Positions 31,474 to 41,696 of a DNA stretch of 64,000 bases are shown here, one piece after another. Both the position numbers and the translations under genes were made by a program. A model generated the notes under the pieces. It was not told the origin of the DNA. It saw only the letters and a program-made list of their open reading frames with translations, and did no database searches. The stretch lies in the NCBI GenBank assembly GCA_027475525.1, contig JAMWFC010000054.1:1108468-1172467 (forward strand), written 5' to 3'. How positions within the stretch are numbered: the stretch's first letter is position 1; every line of letters starts with the position of its first letter. This stretch comes from Macrolepiota albuminosa. Lineage: Eukaryota; Basidiomycota; Agaricomycetes; Agaricales; Agaricaceae.

Positions 31474-34400
31474 TGGAGAGTCCTTGCGTTTCTCCGTAGT
31501 GCGATGACGTCGCAGACGATTATCAGTGTCGTCTGCTGTTGCTCGTTCGGCTGGGATCACTTTCCCATTCACTAGTACCTGACATTGGTCAAAGTCTAGT
31601 ATGACTTTGTTACGCCGCATGAATGGCGTTCCCAGTATCATGTCGTAGCGATCGAAGTTCGCTACATCCATGTATTCACGGCTACGTGAGCCCGGCGTTT
31701 GGACATTCACATTTGTCCCGTACTGCACCATGGCTCGGCTCCCTACGGTGCCCAGCTGTAACACCAATGGCGTATCCAACTCCTGCACGGATATTCCGTA
31801 CACATGGGCGAACTGGGGCGTTATGCCCGATGTGGTACTCCCAGAGTCCCATAGGGTCCATGCCTTGTGGCCGTCTACGTCCACATACGAGACCAGGCAC
31901 TCCTTGTCTGCTCGCTTCAATGTAGGGCGCTGCAAAGTGCCCTCTGCACGACAAAGGGTCACCTTCTTCATCCGAACTACGTTATTCCGTTCGGGATCAT
32001 TTGTGGACGGCCAATCCGTCATCGCCGCTAGGCACTCAGAGTCGCTGTCGCGACTGTAATACTCATTGTCGTAGACGTCGTCATATACGTCGACTGTGAC
32101 GTACTCCTCCCCCTCCACGACCACACTCTCGGGCTCGGCGCCCGATGCCTCCTCTGGGGGCTCCTGGTCGTTTGTGGGGTTCTCTGCCTCAGAATCGGCA
32201 GATACGTCTCCGTCACTCCCACTCGCGGCTGCAGTATGTGCAGCTCGAAGGTGGGCGCGGGGTGCATACCCCTTCCTCGGGGGTCCTGGCTTCGCAGGGC
32301 AGTTGGTAGCGTAGTGGCCTGGTTGGCCACACGCGAAACAAGTCCCCGTCTGACCTGGTGGGTTGGCCGGTTTGAAGTCCGGCCTTGATTTAGGACGTTC
32401 TCCGTCCGGCGCCCGCTCTGGGCGTGGGCGGCTCCGCCCTCGGTTCGCAACAGGGGTTTTGCGTACAACAAACCGCGTGTTGCGGTCACGATCCAGATCG
32501 GTCTTCTTGGCCAGGAAGGTCCCCACATGCTGACCCCGTGAGGGCGTCCCACCAGGCGGTAGTCGCCTGGATCCCCCTTTGTGTCCACTACGATGTTTGT
32601 AGTGGTTAGCAGTCTTCAGAGACTGCTCATACCGGATGGCATATGCCACGAATTCTTCCACATCGTTGACTTCTGGGGACAAGCCGTCCTCACGTATCAA
32701 ATAGCGGCGCATATCCGCTGGAATGCCATCCAAGAACGTTTCGAGCATTGTATACCCGTCCGGGTATACTGCCATGTTCTGGGCATGGTCATTAAGGGTA
32801 TCATAGAACCCTTGTACTCCCAACTTCTCGGTGTACTTGGCGGACTGGAAGTCCCGCCTTGCATCCTGGAGCGTTGAGGGGTGTACGAATCGATCGTACA
32901 GTCCTGTAAGGACTCCTTTAAACGTCCAGTCATATTGGACACGATTGACGTGCAGTACTGCCCGTCGAAACCAACCCATGGCCTCTCCGGCCAAGAACTC
33001 AGGCAGAACGAAAATTTGTTCTCGTTCCATACGGTCACCTCCGTATAAGCACATGGCAAGATGGGTGCATACATCCATCGCCCAATCTTCCAGGTCGCTG
33101 AACTTGGACGCGCCTGTATAGGCGCGAATGTGCCTACTGTCTGCTTTACGCAGCTTCACTCCGTCTGGTAACCGTAAGGTTACGCCCAGGGCATCATCGA
33201 CTACTCGATGCAGACAATCGTGCATGGCTTCACGATGCATTCGAATGGCTTCCCGCTGACCCGGGGATCTAGTCGCCAAATCAGCGGCATGGGGAAGTGA
33301 CTTCCCCCGTCCACCTTGCGGCGGACGTCCCGAGCCTCCTCGACTGTGGGCATAATTGCCCTCGTCTCGAGGAATCGACCTAGGGCCGTTACCAGGGACA
33401 TCACGTCTCGTGGCGCCATCTCGATCGAGGAAGTCTCCTCGATCATGATTGTTGCGCCGCCCTGGACCTGGAGAAGCTTGATTCTCCTGACCCTGCGTGA
33501 CGAATTGACGATGCATCTCGTCAATGGGCTTAGTGCCCTCGAATACGATGCCCTGATCGTCTATAAGGGACTGTCCCTTAGTTCTGAGGTCGCCATTGCG
33601 CATACGTCGGTACGCGACTCTGTCGCTCAACGTTTCGGCCATGGGCACGCGCGGCATCACGGATGCCTCGCTTTCCACTTTGAGCACAGTGCTATCGTGC
33701 CCATCCGGACCTGACATATCTGTCCTACGGTCATGGTTACGCATGTGCGGGGGCTCCTCACGCCACCCTTGTCCTGCTGGAGTATAAAAAGTACTCACCG
33801 GTCTTACTTCGGGCACTTCTTGCGCCCGTGCTAGTGCCTCCACTAGCTCGATTCCGACGTCTTGATTGCGTCGTGCTGAGCATTCTTCGGACGTGTGGCT
33901 CCAGGGGGTCAAGACCCCCGATTGCCGTGTGGCCTTACGCTGCACATACATTTGCAGCTCCATAGTGAGCACTCTCACCATTAAATCAGTATATTTCGTA
34001 CTGAATACATTGGGCACTTCGTGCCCTTGTCGCCTAAGTGCTACTATATGGGCTGACGCGTAGCGCTCGAGTCGCGCTTGGGTGGTGTATTTCATCACCT
34101 CTGGATGTAAGTCCCAGAACACCCGCAAGCGCACGGTGTACGCGGTTTTCAGCCGCTGTTCCTCTGCTCCGACGTCGTCGTCACTTGACGACTCCATCAC
34201 CTCCTCTGGAAGCTCTACAACCTCCGGAGCTTCCTCCACTGCTGGTGTGCGCGGAAATCGATCTTCCGCGCTGTATCCTTCAGGCCTTGCAGCCTCCTCC
34301 GGTACCTCTTCTAAGCAGGCTTCCGCTACTTTAGCAGGCATTGGGCCCGCTGTGGACCGCCTGGTCCCACTGCTCCGGCTCGCAGGGAGGGTTCTCCCAG

Positions 34401-34770
34401 TCCGTACTGACGACTCGGCGTCTCCTGGGGCGCCATAGGCGCCGGTTGACTGTCGGCCGTCCTGCGGGGGTCCTTTGGACGCCAATCGGCTAGACCGTCG
34501 CGGTCCTCCTGGCAACTGCGTAACTGGGGGCGTTAATCCCCCGGGCATCTTGTCTTGGAGGCGTTGCGGACCGTCCTGCTGTGAGCTTTCAGCTCTCCGG
34601 GCCTCGCTCTCATTCCCGGCTAGGTCGGTACTCTGACCTCGGTCTCGAGCCTTGGGTCTTACCTGACCCGCATTGGACGCTGACGCGTCCTGGATGTCTG
34701 CTGGGTCTCCCCGTAGGTCATGGGCATTTCGCCCGCCGTCAGTGGGCACTGCAGGTATGGGATTACTCAT
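31471..34770 (-). CDS. Gag-protease of gypsy copy 2
   Basis: 1099 aa from ATG at 34770 (MSNPIPAVPTDGG). The N-terminal 450 residues are polar and low complexity. A capsid-like retrotransposon Gag region follows (ILPCAY-frame aside, the protein shows LEDWAMDVCTHLAMCLYGGD and FLDGIPADMRRYLI). A CCHC zinc knuckle CFACGQPGHYATNC binds the genomic RNA. An acidic spacer comes next, then a retropepsin-like protease with LWDSGST (catalytic DSG) and the YDMILGTPFM strand near the end. Protease is thus fused to Gag, with the stop only before RT. The frame is intact; copy 1 lacks about 180 bp near its 5' part. Confidence 0.93.
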   Translation of the reverse strand: MSNPIPAVPTDGGRNAHDLRGDPADIQDASASNAGQVRPKARDRGQSTDLAGNESEARRAESSQQDGPQRLQDKMPGGLTPPVTQLPGGPRRSSRLASKGPPQDGRQSTGAYGAPGDAESSVRTGRTLPASRSSGTRRSTAGPMPAKVAEACLEEVPEEAARPEGYSAEDRFPRTPAVEEAPEVVELPEEVMESSSDDDVGAEEQRLKTAYTVRLRVFWDLHPEVMKYTTQARLERYASAHIVALRRQGHEVPNVFSTKYTDLMVRVLTMELQMYVQRKATRQSGVLTPWSHTSEECSARRNQDVGIELVEALARAQEVPEVRPVSTFYTPAGQGWREEPPHMRNHDRRTDMSGPDGHDSTVLKVESEASVMPRVPMAETLSDRVAYRRMRNGDLRTKGQSLIDDQGIVFEGTKPIDEMHRQFVTQGQENQASPGPGRRNNHDRGDFLDRDGATRRDVPGNGPRSIPRDEGNYAHSRGGSGRPPQGGRGKSLPHAADLATRSPGQREAIRMHREAMHDCLHRVVDDALGVTLRLPDGVKLRKADSRHIRAYTGASKFSDLEDWAMDVCTHLAMCLYGGDRMEREQIFVLPEFLAGEAMGWFRRAVLHVNRVQYDWTFKGVLTGLYDRFVHPSTLQDARRDFQSAKYTEKLGVQGFYDTLNDHAQNMAVYPDGYTMLETFLDGIPADMRRYLIREDGLSPEVNDVEEFVAYAIRYEQSLKTANHYKHRSGHKGGSRRLPPGGTPSRGQHVGTFLAKKTDLDRDRNTRFVVRKTPVANRGRSRPRPERAPDGERPKSRPDFKPANPPGQTGTCFACGQPGHYATNCPAKPGPPRKGYAPRAHLRAAHTAAASGSDGDVSADSEAENPTNDQEPPEEASGAEPESVVVEGEEYVTVDVYDDVYDNEYYSRDSDSECLAAMTDWPSTNDPERNNVVRMKKVTLCRAEGTLQRPTLKRADKECLVSYVDVDGHKAWTLWDSGSTTSGITPQFAHVYGISVQELDTPLVLQLGTVGSRAMVQYGTNVNVQTPGSRSREYMDVANFDRYDMILGTPFMRRNKVILDFDQCQVLVNGKVIPAERATADDTDNRLRRHRTTEKRKDSP

Positions 34771-34926
34771 CGATCCCCTGTTTGAAATTTGCACGGTGTG
34801 GCTGTGCAAGAAGCTCGAGAAGCTGATAGAGTTCTGTCAACGAACTCAACGACTGACGTCGGATGCTAGGCAATAGATCCTAGCTGGCGGATTCAAAAAA
34901 ATGTAACGAAGTTACGAATTTGAGAG

Positions 34927-35080
34927 AGCTTAGTGTGCACACAACACTGAATCAGACCAGACCAGTCTATTGACAATGTAGTTTACAACAAAATAAGCTG
35001 CTTAGCTTAGTGTGCACACAACACTGAATCAGACCAGACCAGTCTATTGACAATGTAGTTTACAACAAAATAAGCTGCTT
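34927..35080. repeat. 77-bp tandem duplication (34927-35003, 35004-35080)
   Basis: Period of 77 bp in the LTR of gypsy copy 2. Confidence 0.9.
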
Positions 35081-35133
35081 TGTAAGCAGCTGAGTAACTA
35101 ATTATATACGAATGTAAATAAATATTATATTAT

Positions 35134-35287
35134 AATAAATATAATATAATATGTACTAATATACAGTAAGTAAAGCTATGTGGCCAACGCCACATAGCGG
35201 ACTACGCTACAATAAATATAATATAATATGTACTAATATACAGTAAGTAAAGCTATGTGGCCAACGCCACATAGCGGACTACGCTAC
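35134..35287. repeat. 77-bp tandem duplication (35134-35210, 35211-35287)
   Basis: Period of 77 bp in the LTR of gypsy copy 2, at its junction with the KDZ transposase gene. Confidence 0.9.
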
Positions 35288-35288
35288 A

Positions 35289-37740
35289 ATTGTGTTGTAA
35301 TTCCTAGTTTTGTTTCAAGGCCTTGAACAATTTTGAGGTCTTTTTCATGATTTTTAAGTGCATGCCAACGTTTTGTCTCGATAGAATTTGTATAGTCCCG
35401 CATGTTCTGTGTTTCAGGGGTGATCACGAGCCACTTGGATTGTGCCTCATCTAACGCACGTCTGCATCTAGTCTTAGGACCGCACAAGGTGAAAAAGATT
35501 CAACTCACTGGCTTGCTTCGAGATTTACCAACTTTTGGTAATACTCCATTTGCAATGTCTCCACTAGAGGCTCTCGTGACAGCCCCTCAAGATACGCTTT
35601 CTCCTCCACCAACCATTGCTTAAAAGTATCGAAGCTTGGCACGCCTTGGTCCTTCATCTGTTTTTCCACCGCAGGCAAGCCACTGATAAGTTTCAGCGCT
35701 TGCTGATAATTACTAACAAGAAAGGTGCCTGAAAATTTCAGTCAGTAGAGAAGGGTAAACAAAAGAAGCATGCGTGCTCAGGTTCTGGTAAGTCTCCTGT
35801 CGATCCATATGTTTGACATATTCTTGAATGATCTGCTTCCGATGAAAGATGCTCGCATACCGCACAGACAAAGCTAAGGCATTAGATTTCGAAAAGAATC
35901 GTTCGCATCCTTCGAGATCCTCAAGACCAAGGCCTTCAACATATTTTGCAAGGAAGCTGAGTTGACAGCGACGATTATGGGCATGGCCGTGGAAGCTGCC
36001 GATGAGCGATTTATACCCAAGTTCACGTGCATGAAGTCCAAGGGGGCTGTTGGCCAGAGTTGCACCAAATTTACAGCCGATATCATAGCCAGCCCCAATT
36101 CGTGAGCCAAACGCCGCCAGCAATTCATTCACCATGGCCAAGGGATATTTGGCACTGTGGTAAAGAGTGCAGTAAGGGGTAAACAGATAATCAAGCAAAT
36201 GAATACCTACAGCTCCCCGCTTTGAACCATGTCAGCGATCAATAGGACAAAGCCATGGCGACAGAGAGAGAGGAAGATGCCAGTTTCATCGAAAATCCCC
36301 CACATCCGTGAAGCCAGCTCATCGTTCATATTTTTCCAGCGTTCTTCACAAGCATTGTGTTCTGAATCTGATGTGCCCCCTTCCTACCAAGCAGATCAAC
36401 AACAATTCAATGTGGAAATAAACACGCTGACCAGATTGTTTCTGGTGGGCAACATCTCCTGAAGTGCGTCTTTTGCCCATCTATTGACTGCCTCCCTGCT
36501 CAAATAATAGTCGCCGTTGAGGTCACGATTGTCCTGCAACTCTTTCAAAGCACCCAGTGCCATTTCCTCACCCTCATCTTCAGTGGCAGGGCCTCGACGG
36601 ATAAATCGTTTAAGGGAGTCATTCCCATCCATCATCACCAGGATTTTGAACGTGAGCTTTTTCTCTCCCTCCAATTTGTAAGTGCATGCAGGGCATGCAT
36701 GGTGAAGCCGCCATTTTGGTGTATTTCGTTCAAGAGCAATCTGGACACGTCTTTCAGTCTCTTTGCGAATGGATAGGTAGACGTCGTAGGCAATAGAAAA
36801 CTGCTTGCTCAGGTATGATTTAAATGGCACTCCGTGCAAGTCGCATAAACTCTTAATGAAAGGCTGAATGGAAAGGCGGGGGCATCGAAGGTGAGTCATC
36901 CGATAGAGTTCCACGGTCCGCGTGGCAAAAGCAACATTGGGATGGTATGGCGCAGATGGAATGAGACCGCGCTCAACCAAGGCAGAAGCAATGGTCACAC
37001 TACCATCAAGCATGGGAACATCGAGGGAATAAGTTTCTGTGAAGCTGTCAGAGGTGTGCAACAACATAAAGGCAAACCTACCAAAAAGGTCAACGACTCT
37101 GATGGCTCGAAACTCCTGAACAACTGCATCAGGACCCAAGGCCGCAGCAAGCCTCGCCCCTGAAACTCCGCAAACCTCACTCCACTGCAGATATGCATTG
37201 ACCATGGCATCAAGTTGCGTGGCAAAGCCCAGGTTACAATGAATGATTGCATCTTGACGTGCACGGTATTCCCTTCGGGTTTGTGGAGACACCTCCTGCA
37301 GTAGTGCCTGAAATTCACCACCAGCATGGCTCAAGTTGAGCGTGGCATTGCCGTTGATGACGTGGTTGATGTCAATCCACTCGCTGTCATAGTTGTGGTC
37401 ATGCAAATCTTCTGGAATATCTTGTATGTTGTCCAGCGCACGTTGTTTTGCTTCATTACGCGCTTGGAGATCACGGTGAGCATTTTACACATCTCCACAC
37501 AATGATTACTCACCTTGTTGACGTTCTTGAACTTCTTTGTTCTGACGCTTCCGAAATGCCTGTATCCCCGTGCGGTTTAACGTCTGGATGCCAGGGCTAT
37601 GCAAAGGGCCCTCACAGTAGATTTTGAACTTCCCTTTACTCGACTTTCTCTGTCGAAGCATAAGTCACGTCAGTAAGTTTCATGTGATCACACCTTACCA
37701 TCTTGAATTCAGACTGCAGGGTGTAAGTTGAGCCGTTTTC
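35289..37740 (-). pseudogene. KDZ transposase, 3' end cut off by gypsy insertion
   Basis: Multi-exon transposase of the Kyakuja-Dileera-Zisupton superfamily. Exons read, 5' to 3': to 37699, 37649-37514, 37462-36432, 36383-36211, 36154-35778, 35728-35509, 35467-35289. Family motifs: RCPRLSIQPFIKSLCDLHGV, LSKQFSIAYDVYLSI, HHACPACTYKLEGE followed by MMDGNDSLKRF, WGIFDETGIFLSLCRHGF, GYDIGCKFG, SLIGSFHGHAHNRRCQLSFL, EGCERFFSKSNALA. Candidate catalytic acids are D in MDGND, D in GYDIG and E in EGCERF of the RNase H-like fold. The fifth intron has a GC donor (GCACGC). After LETKLGITTQ the gene runs into the LTR; the rest must lie across the gypsy element, in the gap. The start codon was not settled; an in-frame stop lies just upstream of 37740. 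Confidence 0.9.
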
Positions 37741-38019
37741 TTTTAGCTACGGCCTCCTTCTTTGCAGCACACAGGTTTCCTTTAGGAATCATCCCTGGGA
37801 CCAAGGAAATCAGCGTGCTGTGGAGGTGGAAGCCGTGAGCTCTCAGTAACGCCTTCGAACCTACTAACCGCCCTCCACAGGACTTAACACCGCCCTCTTA
37901 TCAATGTGCTCGGTGAGTGCTATGCGCATGCATTTTTTCTGTCTGAACCAGCGACTGTAGATGCGCTCAGGCTGGATTTTCTTGCCCTACGACTCGGTTC
38001 CAATGTACTGCCCTCAATC

Positions 38020-38406
38020 AGTCAACTTTCCGTCCTTGCTCCGTGACTCCGTCGCCGTGGAGCAGTTGTCCCTGGAGGAGATCGAACTGAGCCCCTCAGC
38101 ACTGATATCTTCTGGGATCTTGGGTTATTTGTAGAGTTTCCTCCGGGGTCGCTTATGCTCTTTCCATCTGCCACAATTACCCACTCCAATGTTCCCGTTC
38201 AGGCTGGTGACCGGCGGGCATCATTCATGCAATACTGTTCAGGAGGACTATTCCGCTACATTGATAATGGATTTTGAACAGAGAAAGAGTTTGAGATGGA
38301 AGATCTTGAAGGTTACAAAAACATGTGTGCGGCTAAGTCATCAAGGTGGGAAATGGGACTGAATCTGTTGAGTAGAATTGAAGAGTTCAGGAGACCATCT
38401 CTTTAA
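38020..38406 (+). pseudogene. Relic of 2OG-Fe(II)-oxygenase-like gene
   Basis: Decayed C-terminal part. Readable frame: DIFWDLGLFVEFPPGSLM, then PSATITHSNVPV, RRASFMQYCSGGLFRYIDN, a TGA at 38275, then TEKEFEMEDLEGYKN to TAA at 38404. The HSN...R..S..QY pattern after a hydrophobic double-strand-helix-like stretch resembles the second metal-binding His and the 2OG-binding Arg of Fe(II)/2OG dioxygenases. I recall similar proteins as abundant, mostly uncharacterised, in Agaricomycetes. Upstream, a frame-shifted CSVTP block and a degraded region where HxD would be expected are seen, so no active enzyme is encoded. TET/JBP genes are known companions of fungal KDZ elements; assignment to that group is not proven. 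Confidence 0.5.
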
Positions 38407-38838
38407 ATTTGCAGTACTTTTATACACGTAAGATATAGTAGAGATTCTGTTTGACAAATTCATGAGTGGACGGTTTAATGCAAACACAAACACCTATGTT
38501 GATTTGACTGATATTCTGGACTTTTTCGTGTCAATCTTCTTCTCTACCCCAGGCTATCAGAAAAAGCCGACGCTGTTGAGAGGGTCTATCTTCTCTCTGT
38601 CCGTTGACTTGACAACCACGAATCGTATGTTGGTATGTTGATTGTTGCACAACATTCGAGCATGAACACAATGTATTCTTCATGTTTTTAACAAATCACA
38701 CATCTTATGTTTAAGTCATTATCATTCAGATTGAAGTATAAACAATGCATTACTTATTTACAACATTGGACAACAATAAGATTGTAAAAAAGAGTGGGAA
38801 AGAAAGCGTCTAACAAGACTGAATGGAGAGGGATATAG

Positions 38839-39856
38839 TCAAAGCAGGGAGACCTCGCCTGCCATGTAACTCTGTGTGAAAATCATCGCTGCAGATACCA
38901 GATCTGTTGTCCGAACAACTGAAGGTTGGGAGTGGGAGCCCAATGCTGCTTCTGCTGCCGTTCTAAAACTAACGTCAGAGCAAGTGATGGAATTAGGCTA
39001 GAAGTACTGACCGCCCTTGGTAGACGCCAGGCGCAGTGCCGCGTACAACAACCCAATAACACTCTTCATCCAAAATTTCTTTCTGCGCGGAGCGAGTTGC
39101 GGAGAATGCACCAGGCCTGGAGTGGAGGTGGAAGGGCCGTGATGCAAAAGGCTGGGTAGATGGGGAAAAGTCGGGGCTGGGAGATGAAGATGGGGCGGTA
39201 CATGTTGGTGAACCACTTGCAGTAGCATCATCTGATAAGTACATGTCGTCATCGTCTGAATCTAACTGTGCACACTTGGTGGATGCAGGGGCTCGATGGG
39301 CTTGGGCATCGCGACATTTTCTAGACTGCGTATAGCTCTCATTGCCATCCGAACGCAACGCAGGGCTTTGACGGGATGTTGCAGGAGAACGGGGTGTAGC
39401 AGGAGAACAAGGTGTAGCAGGAGAACGGGGTATAGCAGGTGGGTCTTGCACCAGAGATACCAGGCCATTTGCACAGGCGTGCTCCCAAGCCTGGACGGCA
39501 GCCTCGTAGCTATAGTAGCCCTGAAGCCAGCCTTTTTTGCCACTAGGCAGTTCGTCAATCTGTGGGGCAGCAGCATGCCTTCATGAAAAAAAGTTATGCA
39601 GTGGCAAGTAAAGCATCAAAAATGCATACCATGTCTCAAATATGCCCGTCTTACGTCCACGGAATACCACATAGGCTACCTTCTTGCGCCGTGAGGGGTC
39701 ATCCTGCTCGAAAACAGCAGGCCGTCCACGTAAATGTTCTTCCTTAGCGCGCTCAAACGCGTCCTTGATGCTAAGGCTGCTGACATCAGGTACTTGAGGT
39801 TTCTTGCCCTTCGTGGGGCTGGCGGCCGCTATGCTGACTGAGTTGCATACGACCAT
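38839..39856 (-). CDS. Protein with two viroplasmin-like (RNase H1 N-terminal-like) segments
   Basis: 305 aa from three exons: 39856-39630, 39578-39012, 38962-38839, with introns of 51 and 49 nt. The first segment (VAYVVFRGRKTGIFETW, then GWLQGYYSYEAAVQAWEHA) fits the caulimovirus viroplasmin/RNase H1 N-terminal fold: Y.V..GR..GI..TW and W..GY.SYE.AV.AW. The second segment, near the C-terminus, repeats it (YWVVVRGTAPGVYQGR, then MIFTQSYMAGEV). Between them lies a Pro/Ser-rich linker with SPAT repeats. In RNase H1 this fold binds RNA/DNA hybrids; there is no RNase H catalytic domain here. It lies inside the KDZ element as apparent cargo. The N-terminus is uncertain, and an upstream exon is possible. 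Confidence 0.7.
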
Positions 39857-40188
39857 GGCATAAGTCTTTACTTACAGGCTTTTTGGGCAGATGAGCTACA
39901 AGCTGTTGGGTGGGCTTTCCCTGCTGAAAGGATGAAACGGGTTCATAGGGAGGTTACTGTATGGTATAATCACAGGACGCACCTTGAGCCGGAGAAAAAT
40001 GCATAATATGAGGGAAAAGTCAAAGAGAGGGTGGAGAAACGACAGGATTGTGAAATGAGATGTGGAAAGAACTTCAACCAGGTTGATCTGCTTGGATCAC
40101 ACCATCAATTTTGACCTTCCCACACAATCTGATTCAACAAACAGTCAGCTGGAGTGCGTGGTGGAGTGCGTGTACGCCATTCAAGTTG

Positions 40189-41696
40189 ATGGCTAGCACG
40201 ATAGATCTGCACGATGACCATGGGTCTACCCATTGGGCTGCACGTAATCCCGACCGACCTATTCAACCACCACGCATTCGTTCCTCTAAGTTGGGCACTA
40301 AGTCCTCCACGTCAATGGGGACTCAGATTATTCTCAAGAAAAATACAAAAGCCAGCTTGGACCTTGTGCAAGAAGCTGTGTTTGCATATATGAAGGATCA
40401 GGAGAAGTTTATCGAGAAGCTGGCAAAGCAACATCTGGTCGACAAAGAGCGTGTTCACAAGATGATAATTCACGCGTCTACTTCTACCTCGACGCGTCGC
40501 CCCTCCCTTGCAAATGTGATTCTTCATTTCAAGGCAAAGGAAGTCAACGATGGTAAGCCTTTTATTGTATTACATTGCCACCTCAATTTCACGTGTATTG
40601 CCAGATCGTGCCCCTGGTGATCGCTTTAAACTCAAGGACATTCAAGAAAAAGTTAGCAATGACAAAGAGTTAGACGCGTCGACAATGAGCGAGCAGCGTA
40701 GGCAGGAACTTATTGAGGATCTTATGGAACATCGCAGCATCAAATTGCAAGGATCACGTAGTAACAACCATGCATCGGCACTGGATGCACACAAAAATAT
40801 CAAGGCTATCACGGAAGAGGTACGCCTGCTACTATATGCTCCTAACAGTTTCTTTCCTGCTGACAAGTAATGAGATGAGGGATCTTTTTCTTCGCACGGG
40901 CGTTCGTTCCTTTGCTTTCTTCTCCCGTAGTCATGTGGAAGACACTGCGACCACGTTCACTGCCACTTCAGATGACACGGTACTGAAGTTCTTCCCAGAA
41001 ATCCTGAAGCTAGACTACACAGAGGTACTTGCTAAATTCGAGATGTACGCTTGCCTCGAAAATCGGGGTACTTCTCGCTATCTTCAAATGCTTGCAACAG
41101 AGCTAACAATAATTGTAGGTGTCACAAAGCTAGATACGCTGTCTTCTATGCGCGCTGAGTGTACCAACCTCATTTTAGAGGGATTGTGTGAGTATATAAT
41201 GACCTGTTTATCACCGATCAGGTCTGATGGTCCTACAGGTGCAATTCTCGTAAATAAAGGGGTGAAAATGAACTATATGAACTATGAGATGGCGATTGTT
41301 GAGAAGTACCACGTCCACCTTGTTGGCTGGCCTGCAAGGATAGAATTTGGCAGCCCCTCCAAGATTTCTACTGTGGACGATGTGCGGCTTTTACGCTCTG
41401 CCCTCAAAGATGGCGTCTGCAAGTGGATGTTCTTCACAGCAGAGGAACGGAGAGAGCATGATCGGAAACTTGCTGATGCGCGCAGCCAAGGGATTGTAAT
41501 CGGAAAGAAGCGGAAGTTACGTTCAGACAAAGGCAAGCCCAGGACAAAAGGTTCAGGGCCACGGTCTAAGAAAAAGAAGGCGTCACAACTCCCGCCAGGC
41601 CCTGCATATAAGAATACCGAGTTCATAAACGATGACGAGGAAGAAGACAACTCACAGGCCGATGATGGCTTCAGCGGCAACGAGGACGATGACTAG
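40189..41696 (+). CDS. Uncharacterised KDZ cargo protein
   Basis: Starts MASTIDLHDDHGS. Introns at 40553-40604 and 40820-40874 restore one frame. Two further in-phase 51-nt introns with GT-AG ends (41068-41118, 41188-41238) are plausible, giving 466 or 432 aa. The middle has a helical, charged part (EKFIEKLAKQHLVDKERVHKM). A conserved-looking block follows: MNYMNYEMAIVEKYHVHLVGW and ISTVDDVRLLRSALKDGVCKW. The tail is strongly basic (KKRKLRSDKGK, RSKKKKAS), suggesting nuclear location, then acidic. I recall similar blocks in uncharacterised Agaricomycete proteins. No catalytic domain was recognised. Confidence 0.7.

Larger units (their letters stand above)
24081..35288 (-). mobile_element. Ty3/gypsy chromovirus, copy 2 (open reading frames)
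   Basis: Minus-strand copy. The right LTR (34902-35288, its 5' LTR) contains two 77-bp duplications; the left LTR is cut by the gap. Gag-protease (1099 aa), Pol (1300 aa) and the third ORF (1079 aa) are all open. The internal part is very similar to copy 1, but the LTRs are clearly of a different subtype. It is inserted in the KDZ transposase gene; the right flank is ATTGT and the left flank lies in the gap. Coding integrity suggests recent insertion. Confidence 0.94.
34902..35288 (-). repeat. 5' LTR of gypsy copy 2 (with two 77-bp duplications)
   Basis: 387 bp as assembled; about 233 bp once the two 77-bp duplications (34927-35080, 35134-35287) are collapsed. It ends CGCTACA at 35288 and begins TGTAACG at 34902. 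It shares the perfect 10-bp-arm hairpin of copy 1 but differs from it at many other positions. Confidence 0.88.

Noticed and set aside
36229..36462. Plus-strand ORF over a KDZ transposase exon/intron
   Set aside because: Shadow of the transposase exons on the other strand.
38020..38406. Calling the oxygenase relic a TET/JBP gene
   Set aside because: Spacing between the distal His and Arg (about 10-11 residues) and the missing N-terminal half do not allow it; kept as oxygenase-like only.
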